The notes beneath the pieces were generated by a model that saw only the letters and a list, made by a program, of their open reading frames with translations, ran no database searches and had not been told where the DNA came from. From assembly GCA_964369805.1 (NCBI GenBank), contig CAYJFM010000024.1, forward strand, positions 1-30,939: a stretch of DNA of 30,939 nt, given 5' to 3'. How positions within the stretch are numbered: the stretch's first letter is position 1; each line of letters opens with the position of its first letter. Shown here piece after piece: positions 14,833 through 23,440 of the stretch. The position numbers and the translations under genes are program-made. Origin of the DNA: CAYJHC01 sp964369805. GTDB lineage: Bacteria > Bacillota > Clostridia > Peptostreptococcales > Anaerovoracaceae.

Positions 14833-14861
14833 TTGACAACAATAAAATAAAGTGATATAGT
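14833..14861 (+). promoter_or_regulatory. Strong sigma-A promoter of the T-box/trpB transcript
   Basis: TTGACA (14833-14838) and TATAGT (14856-14861) are 17 bases apart, close to consensus. The -35 box lies within a 13-base palindrome with a central A (TTGTTG-A-CAACAA, 14830-14842), which could bind a repressor in addition to T-box control. Transcription should begin near 14868. Confidence 0.8.
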
Positions 14862-14868
14862 TTGTTTA

Positions 14869-15130
14869 TGTTAATAATTAAACCTATGATGAGGGAGTAA
14901 AGCTGAAGGACGATTTACAGCGAACTTGGGATGGTGGAAGCCAAGGAAATGCAGTCACAGATAAATGGGCCTCTGAGGGCGAAGAGAACGATTTTTCTAG
15001 TATCGGAGACGTATGCTAACGTAACTAGCAAAGGGTGTGATGGCACTCTGCAGAGTGGATGAAATTTTTTCGTCAAACAAGGTGGTACCGCAGGCAACGC
15101 TTGTCCTTGAGTAAGGATAGGTGTTTTTTT
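14869..15130 (+). promoter_or_regulatory. T-box riboswitch, tryptophan specifier
   Basis: Leader RNA that senses uncharged tRNA and controls termination before trpB. The T-box core AAGGTGGTACCGC is at 15079-15091. A Stem I region begins near 14890 (GATGAGGGAGTAAAG) and shows the apical GGATGGTGGAAGCC segment. On its 3' side, the codon TGG at 14966-14968 sits before GCCTCTGAGGG, the usual specifier-loop position, so tRNA-Trp is the expected ligand, in agreement with the gene downstream. The variable base after TGG in the T-box is U, which would pair with a discriminator A or wobble with G. The competing terminator is annotated separately. Confidence 0.93.
15096..15130 (+). terminator. T-box terminator hairpin
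   Basis: AACGCTTGTCCTT (15096-15108) pairs with AAGGATAGGTGTT (15113-15125), 13 pairs including wobbles, with a GAGT loop and then a run of T to 15130. It competes with the antiterminator formed by the T-box core. Confidence 0.9.
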
Positions 15131-15202
15131 GTTGCTACAAAGCAGAGACACTTTACAAACCAAAGAATGGATGCGCACGGCGCAAAGTAAAGGAGAAAGA
15201 AA

Positions 15203-16438
15203 ATGACAAAAATGATGAGCGAAACTAAAAAAGATTACTCAAGATACTTAAAAGAGTATCCAACAAAAGAAGGCAGATTTGGAGAGTATGGAGGAAGTTA
15301 CTTGCCGCCAGAGCTTGAGCCAGCATTTAAAGAAATTACAGAGGCATATAATACAATCTGTCACTCTGCTCAGTTCATTTCGGAGCTTAGAAGAATAAGA
15401 AAAGAATTCCAAGGAAGACCTACACCGGTTTATCACTGCGAAAGACTTTCAAGAAAACTTGGGACAACACAAATATATTTAAAAAGAGAAGACTTAAATC
15501 ACACTGGAGCTCATAAGTTAAACCATTGCATGGGCGAAGGTCTTTTAGCAAAATACATGGGAAAGAAAAAGCTTATAGCTGAAACAGGTGCAGGACAGCA
15601 TGGTGTTGCATTAGCTACTGCAGCTGCATTCTTTGGGTTAGAGTGTGAAATCCACATGGGTGAAGTCGATATTGCAAAGCAAGCTCCAAATGTAGCTAGG
15701 ATGAAACTTCTAGGAGCGAAAGTTGTACCAGTAACCCATGGACTTAAAACCTTAAAAGAAGCTGTTGACTCTGCTTTTGAGGCATATCTAAAAGATTACA
15801 AAGAAGCTATTTACTGCATAGGCTCAGTTGTAGGGCCGCACCCATTTCCTAAAATGGTAAGAGATTTTCAAATGGTAATAGGTGATGAGGCGAGAGAGCA
15901 ATTTAAAGATATGACAGGCTACATGCCAGATGCTGTAGTTGCATCTGTTGGTGGTGGTAGTAATGCAGCTGGCATGTTCACAGCATTCTTAAATGACCCA
16001 GTAGACATTTATGGAGTAGAGCCTTTAGGAAAGGGAACAACCCTTGGTGATCATGCGGCATCGTTAACATACGGAGAAAAAGGGGTTATGCATGGTTTTG
16101 AGAGTATCATGTTAAAAGATGAAAATGGGGAACCAGCACCTGTTCACTCAGTTGCTAGCGGACTCGATTATCCTTCATCAGGGCCAGAGCACGCATTCCT
16201 TAGGGATATGGGTCGTGTAAAATATGATACTGTGACTGATGAAGAGGCAATTGACGCTTTCTTCGAACTATCAAGACTTGAAGGAATTATCCCAGCGATT
16301 GAAAGTTCACATGCCTTAGCATATGCAATTAAGCTTGCAAAGCAAGAGGACAACCCAGGCTTTGTTCTTGTTAACTTGAGTGGAAGAGGTGACAAAGACA
16401 TGGATTATGTTCTAGAAAATTACGGTGATAGGCTGTAG
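15203..16438 (+). CDS. trpB: Tryptophan synthase beta chain
   Basis: PLP enzyme that joins indole and serine to make tryptophan. The 411 residues carry GRFGEYGGSYLPPELEPAF near the N-terminus, the PLP lysine K105 in LKREDLNHTGAHK, the phosphate-binding loop SVGGGSNAAGMF and the C-terminal LSGRGDKDMDYV. These are marks of the classical TrpB1 type that normally pairs with TrpA. No trpA or other trp gene lies beside it: a terminator follows, and then an unrelated hydrolase. Control by a tryptophan T-box suggests induction on tryptophan starvation, with indole taken from outside or from tryptophanase-bearing neighbours. Start at 15203 follows AAAGGAG; ATGs at codons 4-5 are alternatives. Confidence 0.96.
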   Translation: MTKMMSETKKDYSRYLKEYPTKEGRFGEYGGSYLPPELEPAFKEITEAYNTICHSAQFISELRRIRKEFQGRPTPVYHCERLSRKLGTTQIYLKREDLNHTGAHKLNHCMGEGLLAKYMGKKKLIAETGAGQHGVALATAAAFFGLECEIHMGEVDIAKQAPNVARMKLLGAKVVPVTHGLKTLKEAVDSAFEAYLKDYKEAIYCIGSVVGPHPFPKMVRDFQMVIGDEAREQFKDMTGYMPDAVVASVGGGSNAAGMFTAFLNDPVDIYGVEPLGKGTTLGDHAASLTYGEKGVMHGFESIMLKDENGEPAPVHSVASGLDYPSSGPEHAFLRDMGRVKYDTVTDEEAIDAFFELSRLEGIIPAIESSHALAYAIKLAKQEDNPGFVLVNLSGRGDKDMDYVLENYGDRL

Positions 16439-16471
16439 AACTAAGCAAGGGCTAATCAATATAGTGAAATG

Positions 16472-16502
16472 AAAGCAGGGGCAATTAAGGCTTCTGCTTT
16501 TT
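16472..16502 (+). terminator. Intrinsic terminator after trpB
   Basis: AAAGCAGGGGC (16472-16482) pairs with GCTTCTGCTTT (16490-16500) over 11 positions with two wobbles, with a 7-base loop and then T residues. It shows trpB is monocistronic. The rest of the gap to 16696 holds no clear element. Confidence 0.75.
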
Positions 16503-16696
16503 CTGATGGGAAGAAAAGCAAAATGATAAAACAAAAAACTGAGTTTAAATTGATAAGATATGAAAAATTGAAGAAAATTTGAGGTGATTTGATATGCAAA
16601 ATAGAGCCCCTAATACTTTACTTTTACTGGAATAAAGCTTAAAATAAAAGGAATAGGCAAAACAAAGTTAGAAACAATGAAGGAGTTGTAAATAGA

Positions 16697-17590
16697 ATGT
16701 ATGAAATAGTGCAAGTGGGAGAAAGAACTTACTATATAGACTGCCCTTCAAAAGTTGGGATATATAAACTGAATGAAAAGGAAATTGTTCTTATAGATAG
16801 CGGTAGCAGTAGAGATGCTGCAAGAAAAATGCTTAGAGCTATTGAGCACGAGGGGTGGGAAGTTAAAACTATAATAAACACTCACCTCCACCCAGACCAT
16901 GTATCTGGAAACAAATACTTTGCAAATAATACAGGGTGCAACATTTTAGCTACAAAAGAAGAAAAAGTATTTATTGAAAATCCACATTATTTTGCCTTAT
17001 TTTTTTTCCTTGGCAGTATGCCCAAAAGCTTGTCAAAAGCTTTCTACATTGCTAAAGAAAGCCAAGTTGAGGTATTAACAGAAGAAAATTTACCAGAGGG
17101 CTTAGAGATAAGGGTTATAAAGGGGCATAGCGTAGAGCAAATCGCTATAATGACTAGCGACAAAGTTTGGTTTTTAGGTGACGGGGTGTTTGGGAAGGAA
17201 ACACTAAGCAAATATCACGTCTCATACCTATACGATTTGGGGGATTTCTTAAGATCACTTGATATTATTGGAAGTATGGAAGGACAAGTATTTATTCCCT
17301 CCCATGGGCCCGTGATTGAAAATATTAGTGAAGTAGCTAGACTTAATAGAGAAAAGGTGATGGAAACGGTTTCACATATTTTAAAAATCTGCAAAGAGCC
17401 TACTTCATTAGAAGGTGTAGTCAAAGGGATATTCAAGAAATATGAATTAATACATAATTTGGAGCAACATTACTTAATACAGGCAACACTTAATGCGTAT
17501 ATGGCATACTTATTAGAAGAGGGTAAAGTGGAAGTGATTCTTGAAGAATATGAAATGAAGTGGAGAACAAGAGAAAGTTTGCAAGAATAG
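16697..17590 (+). CDS. MBL-fold metallo-hydrolase
   Basis: A 297-residue cytosolic metallo-beta-lactamase-fold hydrolase. The binuclear metal motif is NTHLHPDH (H63, H65, D67, H68), followed by later ligands in KGHSVEQIA, LGDGVF and PSHGPV. The C-terminal 80 residues form a helical region, as in glyoxalase II-like or lactamase-B2-like proteins, with a possible small winged-helix tail. The substrate cannot be inferred. A ribosome site AAGGAG lies slightly far (about 11 bases) from the ATG. The protease gene follows after 11 bases. Confidence 0.85.
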   Translation: MYEIVQVGERTYYIDCPSKVGIYKLNEKEIVLIDSGSSRDAARKMLRAIEHEGWEVKTIINTHLHPDHVSGNKYFANNTGCNILATKEEKVFIENPHYFALFFFLGSMPKSLSKAFYIAKESQVEVLTEENLPEGLEIRVIKGHSVEQIAIMTSDKVWFLGDGVFGKETLSKYHVSYLYDLGDFLRSLDIIGSMEGQVFIPSHGPVIENISEVARLNREKVMETVSHILKICKEPTSLEGVVKGIFKKYELIHNLEQHYLIQATLNAYMAYLLEEGKVEVILEEYEMKWRTRESLQE

Positions 17591-17601
17591 AGAGGCAAAG
17601 A

Positions 17602-18315
17602 ATGAATATGATGAACATGAATCGAATAATTTTAATAGGACTGCTGGCATTTATGGCAGTGAATAACGGGCTTTTGACAGACCCAGTAGGGTGGCTTAGT
17701 AGAATTCTACTGATAATACCTGGTATAGTGATTGGCCTGTCTTTCCATGAATTTGCCCATGCTATAGTTGCATATAAGCTAGGAGATAATACTCCAAAAT
17801 TTCAGGAGAGGCTTACTGTGAACCCAATGGCTCATATTGATCCAGTTGGGCTAGTTGCACTTTTATTTGTTGGATTTGGCTGGGGGAAGCCTGTGCAAGT
17901 AAACCCAGCTGTATTTAAAAACAGAAGAAGAGATGAGGCGCTAGTATCCATTGCTGGGGTAACGATGAACTTAATTCTTGCGGTGATATTTACTGTTGTT
18001 CTTGCAGGCATGGTGCAGTTTGGTAGCGCTTTTATTATGACGGATCTTGGAAATATAATTTTTGATATAATTGTAAATATTATACAAATCAACATAGTGT
18101 TAATGGTGTTTAATTTACTCCCAATCCCTCCATTAGACGGATTTAATCTGATTGGTGAAATATTCAATTTGAAAAAATACCCAGGGTATTGGAAAATATA
18201 TGATTATGGGATGTTTATTTTACTGGGAGCTATTTTGCTTGGACTAACAAGCAGGGTGCTGGTCCCTATTGTATCTGCCATTATGAATTTCTTACTAGGG
18301 TTTGTTCCTTTTTAA
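17602..18315 (+). CDS. Site-2-protease-type (M50) membrane metalloprotease
   Basis: Intramembrane zinc protease family. HEFAH within SFHEFAHAIVAYKLGD is the HExxH zinc site, and NLLPIPPLDGF supplies the third ligand Asp. About six membrane segments are seen and there is no PDZ domain, as in the short YwhC-like M50 group. The frame is open from 17560, overlapping the upstream gene, but I choose the ATG at 17602, which follows AGAGAGG; the product is 237 residues beginning MNMMNMNR. The physiological substrate of this group is largely unknown. Confidence 0.87.
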   Translation: MNMMNMNRIILIGLLAFMAVNNGLLTDPVGWLSRILLIIPGIVIGLSFHEFAHAIVAYKLGDNTPKFQERLTVNPMAHIDPVGLVALLFVGFGWGKPVQVNPAVFKNRRRDEALVSIAGVTMNLILAVIFTVVLAGMVQFGSAFIMTDLGNIIFDIIVNIIQINIVLMVFNLLPIPPLDGFNLIGEIFNLKKYPGYWKIYDYGMFILLGAILLGLTSRVLVPIVSAIMNFLLGFVPF

Positions 18316-18368
18316 GTTAGTTTAAAGTAAGGCTAAAGGGAGATGAAGCTTTACTAGATAAAGTGGAG

Positions 18369-18397
18369 TTTTGCATAGAGTGTGACTACTGTATAAT
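18369..18397 (+). promoter_or_regulatory. Possible promoter upstream of the YjdF-like gene
   Basis: A consensus TATAAT at 18392-18397 lies 40 bases before the ATG. The -35 is uncertain: TTTTGC at 18369 gives 17-base spacing, while the better TTGCAT at 18371 gives only 15. Confidence 0.45.
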
Positions 18398-18437
18398 AGG
18401 ATGAGAGTTGGTTAAAAAGGACGACTAGGAGTGTGAA

Positions 18438-19235
18438 ATGGGAATAATAAAGAATTTTAGAGAAAAATTCAAAAGAGATGGGAATCCTGTCCCAGAAATA
18501 ACAGTGATTTTACAGGTGATTGTATTAATAATTTTAGCTGAAGAGGCTTATGACAAAAATTGGGATAATGTACTTATGTGCTTTTTGACCCTTGTGCTGT
18601 TTATGGTACCGTCAATTTTGGAAAAAAGATTAAAAATCGAACTCCCAAATACACTGGAGATAATAATACTATTATTTATTTTTTCGGCTGAAATATTAGG
18701 TGAAGTAAACGAGTACTATATTATGTTTGAAAGATGGGATGACATGCTTCATACCATGAATGGTTTTTTAGCAGCAGCAATTGGATTTGCGTTAATTGAC
18801 ATGCTAAATCAAAATGAAAAAATAAAATTCTCTATGACACCGTTTTTTACTGCAAGCTTCGCATTCTGCTTTTCTATGACGGTGGCTGTATTCTGGGAGT
18901 TTTTTGAGTATGGAATGGATGTTTTCTTTGGGAAGGATATGCAAAAAGATACGTGGATTAACTCTATAAACTCCGTTGCATTAAATGAAGAGGGAGCCAA
19001 TGTGCCAGTTAGTGTAGACGTAAGCAGTGTGCAAATAAACAATGACGTTGTTTGGACAGGATATTTGGACATAGGGCTTATGGACACAATGCATGATATG
19101 TTTGTAAACTTCATAGGAGCAGCTGTTTTTGCAACCCTAGGATACATTTATATTAAAAATAGAGGCAAAGGCTTTGCTAGTAAATTTATACCAAAATTAG
19201 CGAAGAATCATGATAAGAAGACTGAAGAAAAGTAA
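18438..19235 (+). CDS. Six-TM membrane protein, YjdF/DUF2238-like
   Basis: A 265-residue membrane protein with about six hydrophobic segments. Conserved-looking polar motifs lie within them: RWDDMLHTMNGF, VFWEFFEYGMD, and DTMHDMFVNFIGA near the end. This H, WE-x-x-E, D-x-x-x-D, N-x-x-GA pattern recalls the DUF2238 (YjdF) family, whose role is unknown. A soluble stretch (about 172-210) between TM5 and TM6 is probably extracytoplasmic, and the C-terminus is lysine-rich. It has its own TAGGAG site and likely its own promoter. The cardiolipin synthase gene follows after 52 bases. Confidence 0.6.
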   Translation: MGIIKNFREKFKRDGNPVPEITVILQVIVLIILAEEAYDKNWDNVLMCFLTLVLFMVPSILEKRLKIELPNTLEIIILLFIFSAEILGEVNEYYIMFERWDDMLHTMNGFLAAAIGFALIDMLNQNEKIKFSMTPFFTASFAFCFSMTVAVFWEFFEYGMDVFFGKDMQKDTWINSINSVALNEEGANVPVSVDVSSVQINNDVVWTGYLDIGLMDTMHDMFVNFIGAAVFATLGYIYIKNRGKGFASKFIPKLAKNHDKKTEEK

Positions 19236-19287
19236 AAATTAGTGAGTAGTAATATCTGAAGTGAAATAGATTAGGGAAAGAGGGATT

Positions 19288-20826
19288 ATGAGTAAAATAC
19301 TTAGCTTTTTAGCAAATCGAGTAGTATTGTTTCTAATACCACTGATATTGCAAATTGGAATTATTATAATGATCGCCATGTTGTTAGATGAATACTTCAT
19401 ACCATTTTATGTTATGGCATTAATAGCAGGATACCTTTTAGTAATATACATTATTAGTTCAAGAGTGAACCCAGCTTATAAGATCAGCTGGATAACTATG
19501 ATTCTGGCAGTTCCTATATTTGGGCCAGCTTTCTATCTTTTCTATGGAGGTATGCGAATACCGAAGGTAATTAGAATAAAAAAAGCAAGGATAGAAGAAA
19601 AAACTTATAAGCTACTTGAGCAGGATAAAGATATAATTACTCGCATGGAAGAGAAGGATAGGATGGTAGCTTGCCAAGCTAAATATATAGAGTCAGAGGG
19701 TTTTCCTGTTTACAAAGATACTGAGGTAGAATACTTGCCTACTGGAGAGATAAAATGGGAGCGAATGCTTGAAGATTTGCGTGGAGCAAAACATCATATT
19801 TTTCTACAATATTTTATTATTGCTGAAGGCACAATGTGGGGAGAAATTTTAAAAATACTTGAAGCGAAGGCAAAGCAAGGAGTCGACGTTAGGGTAATGT
19901 ATGATGACGTTGGATGCTTACCTACATTACCAAATGGCTACTATAAAACATTAAGAGAAAAAGGAATTAAGTGTTACAAGATAAATCCACTTGTAACATA
20001 TAAGAACTTCACTATGATTCAAAATAATAGAGACCATAGAAAAATTCTAGTAGTTGATGGACATACAGGTTACACAGGGGGGATAAATCTTGGAGATGAA
20101 TATATAAATATAAATTCTCCTTATGGACACTGGAGAGACTGTGCTGTAAGACTATACGGCCCAGCTGTTTGGAGTCTGACTGTAATATTTTTGAGAAACT
20201 GGATGATTTACGATGATGAGAAACAGGATTTTGAGAAATACAGAGCAGACAGATATGTAAAAGGGTTTCAATATGTAAAAGGAAATATTCAGCCATATTC
20301 AGACTCACCTTTAGATTTTCGTAATGTAGGTGAAAATGTGTATATGAATGTGATAAACAGTGCTACTCGAGATGTATTTATAGCAACACCTTATCTTATC
20401 CCATCTCATGAATTAATTACATGCCTTAAATTAGCTGCTGAGAGGGGAGTAGATGTAAGAATTGTGACCCCAAGCATTCCAGATAAGAAAAGCGTATTTT
20501 TGCTAACGCAATCATACTATAAAGAGCTTATGGAATCTGGGGTTAAAGTATATCAATACACCCCAGGGTTTGTGCACTCTAAAACTTTTGTTGCAGATGG
20601 TAAAGTAGGAGTATGTGGAACGATAAATCTGGATTTTAGAAGCTTGTATTTACACTTTGAGGATGCAGTTTGGATGAATAAATGCAAGGCTGTGAAAGAT
20701 ATGAGGGCTGACTATTTAATGCAACTGGAGAGTTGTAAAGAAATATCTTTACATGAAGTCAACAATTGGCCTGTGATTAAAAAAATTGCACAGGCTTTAA
20801 TGAAGGTGTTTGCACCATTACTATAG
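19288..20826 (+). CDS. cls: Cardiolipin synthase
   Basis: Joins two phosphatidylglycerol molecules into cardiolipin at the membrane. The 512 residues start with two membrane helices (about 10-55) and a PLDN-like segment, then contain two phospholipase D active sites: DHRKILVVDG (near 250) and HSKTFVADG (near 429), each an H-x-K-x4-D motif, followed by GGIN- and GTINLD-type residues. Length matches bacterial ClsA/Cls. The ribosome site is AGAGGG. Together with plsC and the PAP2 gene it makes a third phospholipid enzyme in this window, though in a different unit. Confidence 0.95.
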   Translation: MSKILSFLANRVVLFLIPLILQIGIIIMIAMLLDEYFIPFYVMALIAGYLLVIYIISSRVNPAYKISWITMILAVPIFGPAFYLFYGGMRIPKVIRIKKARIEEKTYKLLEQDKDIITRMEEKDRMVACQAKYIESEGFPVYKDTEVEYLPTGEIKWERMLEDLRGAKHHIFLQYFIIAEGTMWGEILKILEAKAKQGVDVRVMYDDVGCLPTLPNGYYKTLREKGIKCYKINPLVTYKNFTMIQNNRDHRKILVVDGHTGYTGGINLGDEYININSPYGHWRDCAVRLYGPAVWSLTVIFLRNWMIYDDEKQDFEKYRADRYVKGFQYVKGNIQPYSDSPLDFRNVGENVYMNVINSATRDVFIATPYLIPSHELITCLKLAAERGVDVRIVTPSIPDKKSVFLLTQSYYKELMESGVKVYQYTPGFVHSKTFVADGKVGVCGTINLDFRSLYLHFEDAVWMNKCKAVKDMRADYLMQLESCKEISLHEVNNWPVIKKIAQALMKVFAPLL

Positions 20827-20890
20827 TTTAGAGAAAAATTTACTGCAATGACAGGGTAAAATTTTGCTAGAAAATGAAGAAAGGTATAAT

Positions 20891-21826
20891 ATGCTAAAAA
20901 AATATGGGAGTGAAGCCCTGCTACTGGTAGTGGCATTAATATGGGGGACATCTTTTGTAACTCAGAAAACAGGTATGGACTTTATAGGGCCGCTTACGTT
21001 TAATGCAACGAAGTTATGGCTGGGCGGAATAACATTGCTACCGCTTTTAGCTTTTCTTTCAATTAAGAATAAAGAAAAGCAAAAGATAGAGAAGGCAGGA
21101 AAAACGGGGAACGAGCTAGCTGATGAAAAGAGAACTCTAATAATAGGGGGCGTTGCATGCGGGGTTGCGCTTCTAGTCGCTAGTACTTTTCAACAAACTG
21201 GAATTGTATATACAACTGCTGGGAAAGCAGGATTCATAACATCACTGTACATAGTACTGGTACCTCTATTCGGATTTTTTATCGGTAAGAAAATTCGATT
21301 GATATTGCTAGGAAGCGTAGTTCTTGCAACCGTTGGCCTATATCTGCTATCATTTACAGCAGGCAGCCCTATTAATATTGGTGATGTTATCATGCTAGGA
21401 TCAGCAGTAGGTTACGCAGCCCACATACTAGTAATTGACCATTTTGCTACGAAAACAGATGCTATAAAAATGTCAATTATACAGTTTTTTGTAGCAGGAG
21501 CCCTTGCAACGCCAATAATGTTTATCTTTGAAGATCCTCAAATAGGAAATATTTTGGATGCGTGGTTCCCGCTATTTTACACTGGTTGCATTTCAGCAGG
21601 GGTAGCATACACCTTACAAATAATTGCACAAAAAAATGTAGAGCCTGCATTAGCATCGCTTATTTTGTCCCTAGAATCAGTGCTTGCAGTATTAGCAGGG
21701 ATAATATTAATTGGTGAATCAATAAGCACCAAAGAAACCATCGGCTGCGTGATTATGTTCGTAGCAATTATTCTGGCTCAAGTTCCATCTAAGGAAGAGA
21801 GGATAGAAGCTAAAAGTAGAAGTTAA
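20891..21826 (+). CDS. EamA-family (DMT) transporter
   Basis: Ten-helix drug/metabolite transporter with two EamA repeats (about residues 5-150 and 165-300). The first helix carries ALIWGTSFVTQK, a hallmark of the family, and the second repeat ends in LSLESVLAVLAGIILIGE. These proteins usually export metabolites or amino acids; the substrate is unknown. The frame is open to a TTG at 20864, but the ATG at 20891 has AAAGG six bases before it and starts right at the first helix; the product is 311 residues. A second family member lies at 25003-25908. Confidence 0.9.
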   Translation: MLKKYGSEALLLVVALIWGTSFVTQKTGMDFIGPLTFNATKLWLGGITLLPLLAFLSIKNKEKQKIEKAGKTGNELADEKRTLIIGGVACGVALLVASTFQQTGIVYTTAGKAGFITSLYIVLVPLFGFFIGKKIRLILLGSVVLATVGLYLLSFTAGSPINIGDVIMLGSAVGYAAHILVIDHFATKTDAIKMSIIQFFVAGALATPIMFIFEDPQIGNILDAWFPLFYTGCISAGVAYTLQIIAQKNVEPALASLILSLESVLAVLAGIILIGESISTKETIGCVIMFVAIILAQVPSKEERIEAKSRS

Positions 21827-21830
21827 AAAA

Positions 21831-21900
21831 ATAAAAGCAAAAAATAAAAGTAATAAAAGTAAAAAAACTAAAAAAATATAAATTAAAATGGTTAATTAAT
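21831..21900 (+). repeat. A-rich tract with ATAAAAG repeats
   Basis: A strongly strand-biased A-rich stretch with ATAAAAG at 21831, 21844 and 21853. It precedes a TATAAT at 21912-21917 upstream of the HD gene and could act as an UP element. No good -35 box is seen. Confidence 0.4.
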
Positions 21901-21957
21901 AAAAATTGAATTATAATAAGACGATAGAATAAGTAGATGATTTGAAAGGTGGAAAAA

Positions 21958-22536
21958 ATGTCAGAAGTAACAAGGCAGCAGGCAATAGATTTAGTATTAA
22001 AGTATAATGAGGAAGAGTTTCATATTAGACATGCTCTTACAGTTGGTGGTGTAATGAAGCACTACGCAGAAGAGCTTGGTTATGGAGATGAAAAAGAGTT
22101 TTGGGAAGTAGTTGGACTGCTTCATGATGTGGATTTTGGAATGTTTCCTGATGAGCATTGCAAAAAAGCTCCAGAATTACTTGCTGAAGTAAATGCTAGT
22201 GATGAAATGGTTAGAGCTATTGTTTCTCACGGGTACGGACAATGTTCGGATGTTATGCCAGAAAAAGAAATGGAAAAGGTTCTTTATGCTGCAGATGAAT
22301 TAACTGGTCTAATTTGGGCATATACTTTAATGAGACCGTCAAAAAGTACTAAAGACTTAGGTGTTAAGTCGGTGAGAAAGAAATTTAAAGACGCTGGCTT
22401 TGCGGCTGGTTGTGATAGGGAAGTTATTAAGAGTGGAGCAGAGATGCTTGGATGGGAAATGGATAAGCTATTTGAAATGACCATTGAAGCTATGAGATCT
22501 TGCGAAGATGATGTTAATAACTACTTTGAAAAGTAA
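21958..22536 (+). CDS. HD-domain hydrolase
   Basis: A 192-residue HD-superfamily phosphohydrolase. Ligands appear in RHALTVGGVMKH, GLLHDVDFG (HD pair), SHGYG and AADELTG. The central DEHCKKAPELL and the later RPSKSTKDLGVKSVRKKF are features of the single-domain HDIG group often annotated as hydrolases of unknown substrate. The frame is open from a GTG at 21949, but the ATG at 21958 has AAAGGTGG at the right distance. It leads a tight rightward set with larE (25 bases), the phosphohexomutase and a transporter. Confidence 0.85.
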   Translation: MSEVTRQQAIDLVLKYNEEEFHIRHALTVGGVMKHYAEELGYGDEKEFWEVVGLLHDVDFGMFPDEHCKKAPELLAEVNASDEMVRAIVSHGYGQCSDVMPEKEMEKVLYAADELTGLIWAYTLMRPSKSTKDLGVKSVRKKFKDAGFAAGCDREVIKSGAEMLGWEMDKLFEMTIEAMRSCEDDVNNYFEK

Positions 22537-22561
22537 GCAAGAGATTGACTAAGGAAGAAAA

Positions 22562-23383
22562 TTGTTAGAGAATAAAATCAAAAACTTAAAAGATAATATA
22601 AAGAATATGAAAGCTGTCTACGTTGCCTTTTCTGGCGGCGTGGACAGTACGTTTTTGCTTGCAGTGGCGAAAGAGGTCTTAGATGATAAGGTGGTTGCTG
22701 TTAATGTAAAAGGGCCAAACTTTACAAAGGCGGAAGGCGACTTTGCAAAGAAATTTTGTGAGAAGCTAGGTGTTAAACTTATTACAGTAGATAAGAGTAA
22801 TGAAATAATGGAAGCGATTTCTAAAAATAATAGTGATAGATGCTATGTTTGCAAGAAAGCCATTTTTACTGAGCTTGTTATGGCAGCAAAAAACGAGTGC
22901 ATAAATGGTGCTGGCACAAGTAAAGAAGGCTGCTGGAAAGTTGTGGATGGCAGTAACCTTGATGACTTAAGTGACTATAGGCCAGGTAGGAAAGCGACCA
23001 AGGAGTTAGGAGTGCTAAGTCCTTTGGAGGAAGCGGGTCTTTACAAATCTGAAATCAGACAAGGGTTAAAGGAAATGGGAATTGAAATTTGGGATAAACC
23101 TGCATTTGCATGCTTGGCATCCAGAATCCCAACAGGAACTGAAATTACTATTGAAAAGTTAAAACAAATTGAAGGATGCGAAGATATTCTGAGAGAGATA
23201 GGCTTTACTCAGATAAGAGTAAGGCATCATGGGGATACTGCAAGGATAGAAATTGAGGACAGTGAATTCAAATTGGCTTTGCAAAGAGATATAAGAAAAA
23301 GAATAGTTGAGGACTTTCGAGACCAAGGGTTTCGATATGTGGCTCTCGATCTTGCGGGATATGCCATGGGCAATATGAATTAG
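22562..23383 (+). CDS. larE: ATP-dependent sulfur transferase LarE
   Basis: PP-loop enzyme that inserts sulfur into the pyridinium-dicarboxylate precursor of the nickel-pincer nucleotide (NPN) cofactor. The 273 residues have the ATP loop SGGVDS (24-29), RCYVCKK (C94, C97) and the sulfur-donor region KPAFACLASRIPTG (C184, equivalent to the sacrificial Cys of Lactobacillus LarE). With all three cysteines it may be the kind that holds an Fe-S cluster rather than sacrificing its own cysteine. No larA, larB or larC is nearby. The start is a TTG at 22562 with AAGGAAG before it; the next ATG (22607) would cut the first helix. Confidence 0.9.
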   Translation: MLENKIKNLKDNIKNMKAVYVAFSGGVDSTFLLAVAKEVLDDKVVAVNVKGPNFTKAEGDFAKKFCEKLGVKLITVDKSNEIMEAISKNNSDRCYVCKKAIFTELVMAAKNECINGAGTSKEGCWKVVDGSNLDDLSDYRPGRKATKELGVLSPLEEAGLYKSEIRQGLKEMGIEIWDKPAFACLASRIPTGTEITIEKLKQIEGCEDILREIGFTQIRVRHHGDTARIEIEDSEFKLALQRDIRKRIVEDFRDQGFRYVALDLAGYAMGNMN

Positions 23384-23440
23384 CTAAGAAGCTTTGTTTA
23401 GAAGAGGTATTTGGGCAGCAAATAAGGAATAGGTGAAAGT

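Noticed and set aside
16594..16635. 13-codon frame (MQNRAPNTLLLLE) with GAGGTGA before it, upstream of the MBL gene
   Set aside because: It has a fair ribosome site, but there is no regulatory codon run, no attenuator hairpin after it and no recognisable homologue. A chance frame is likely.
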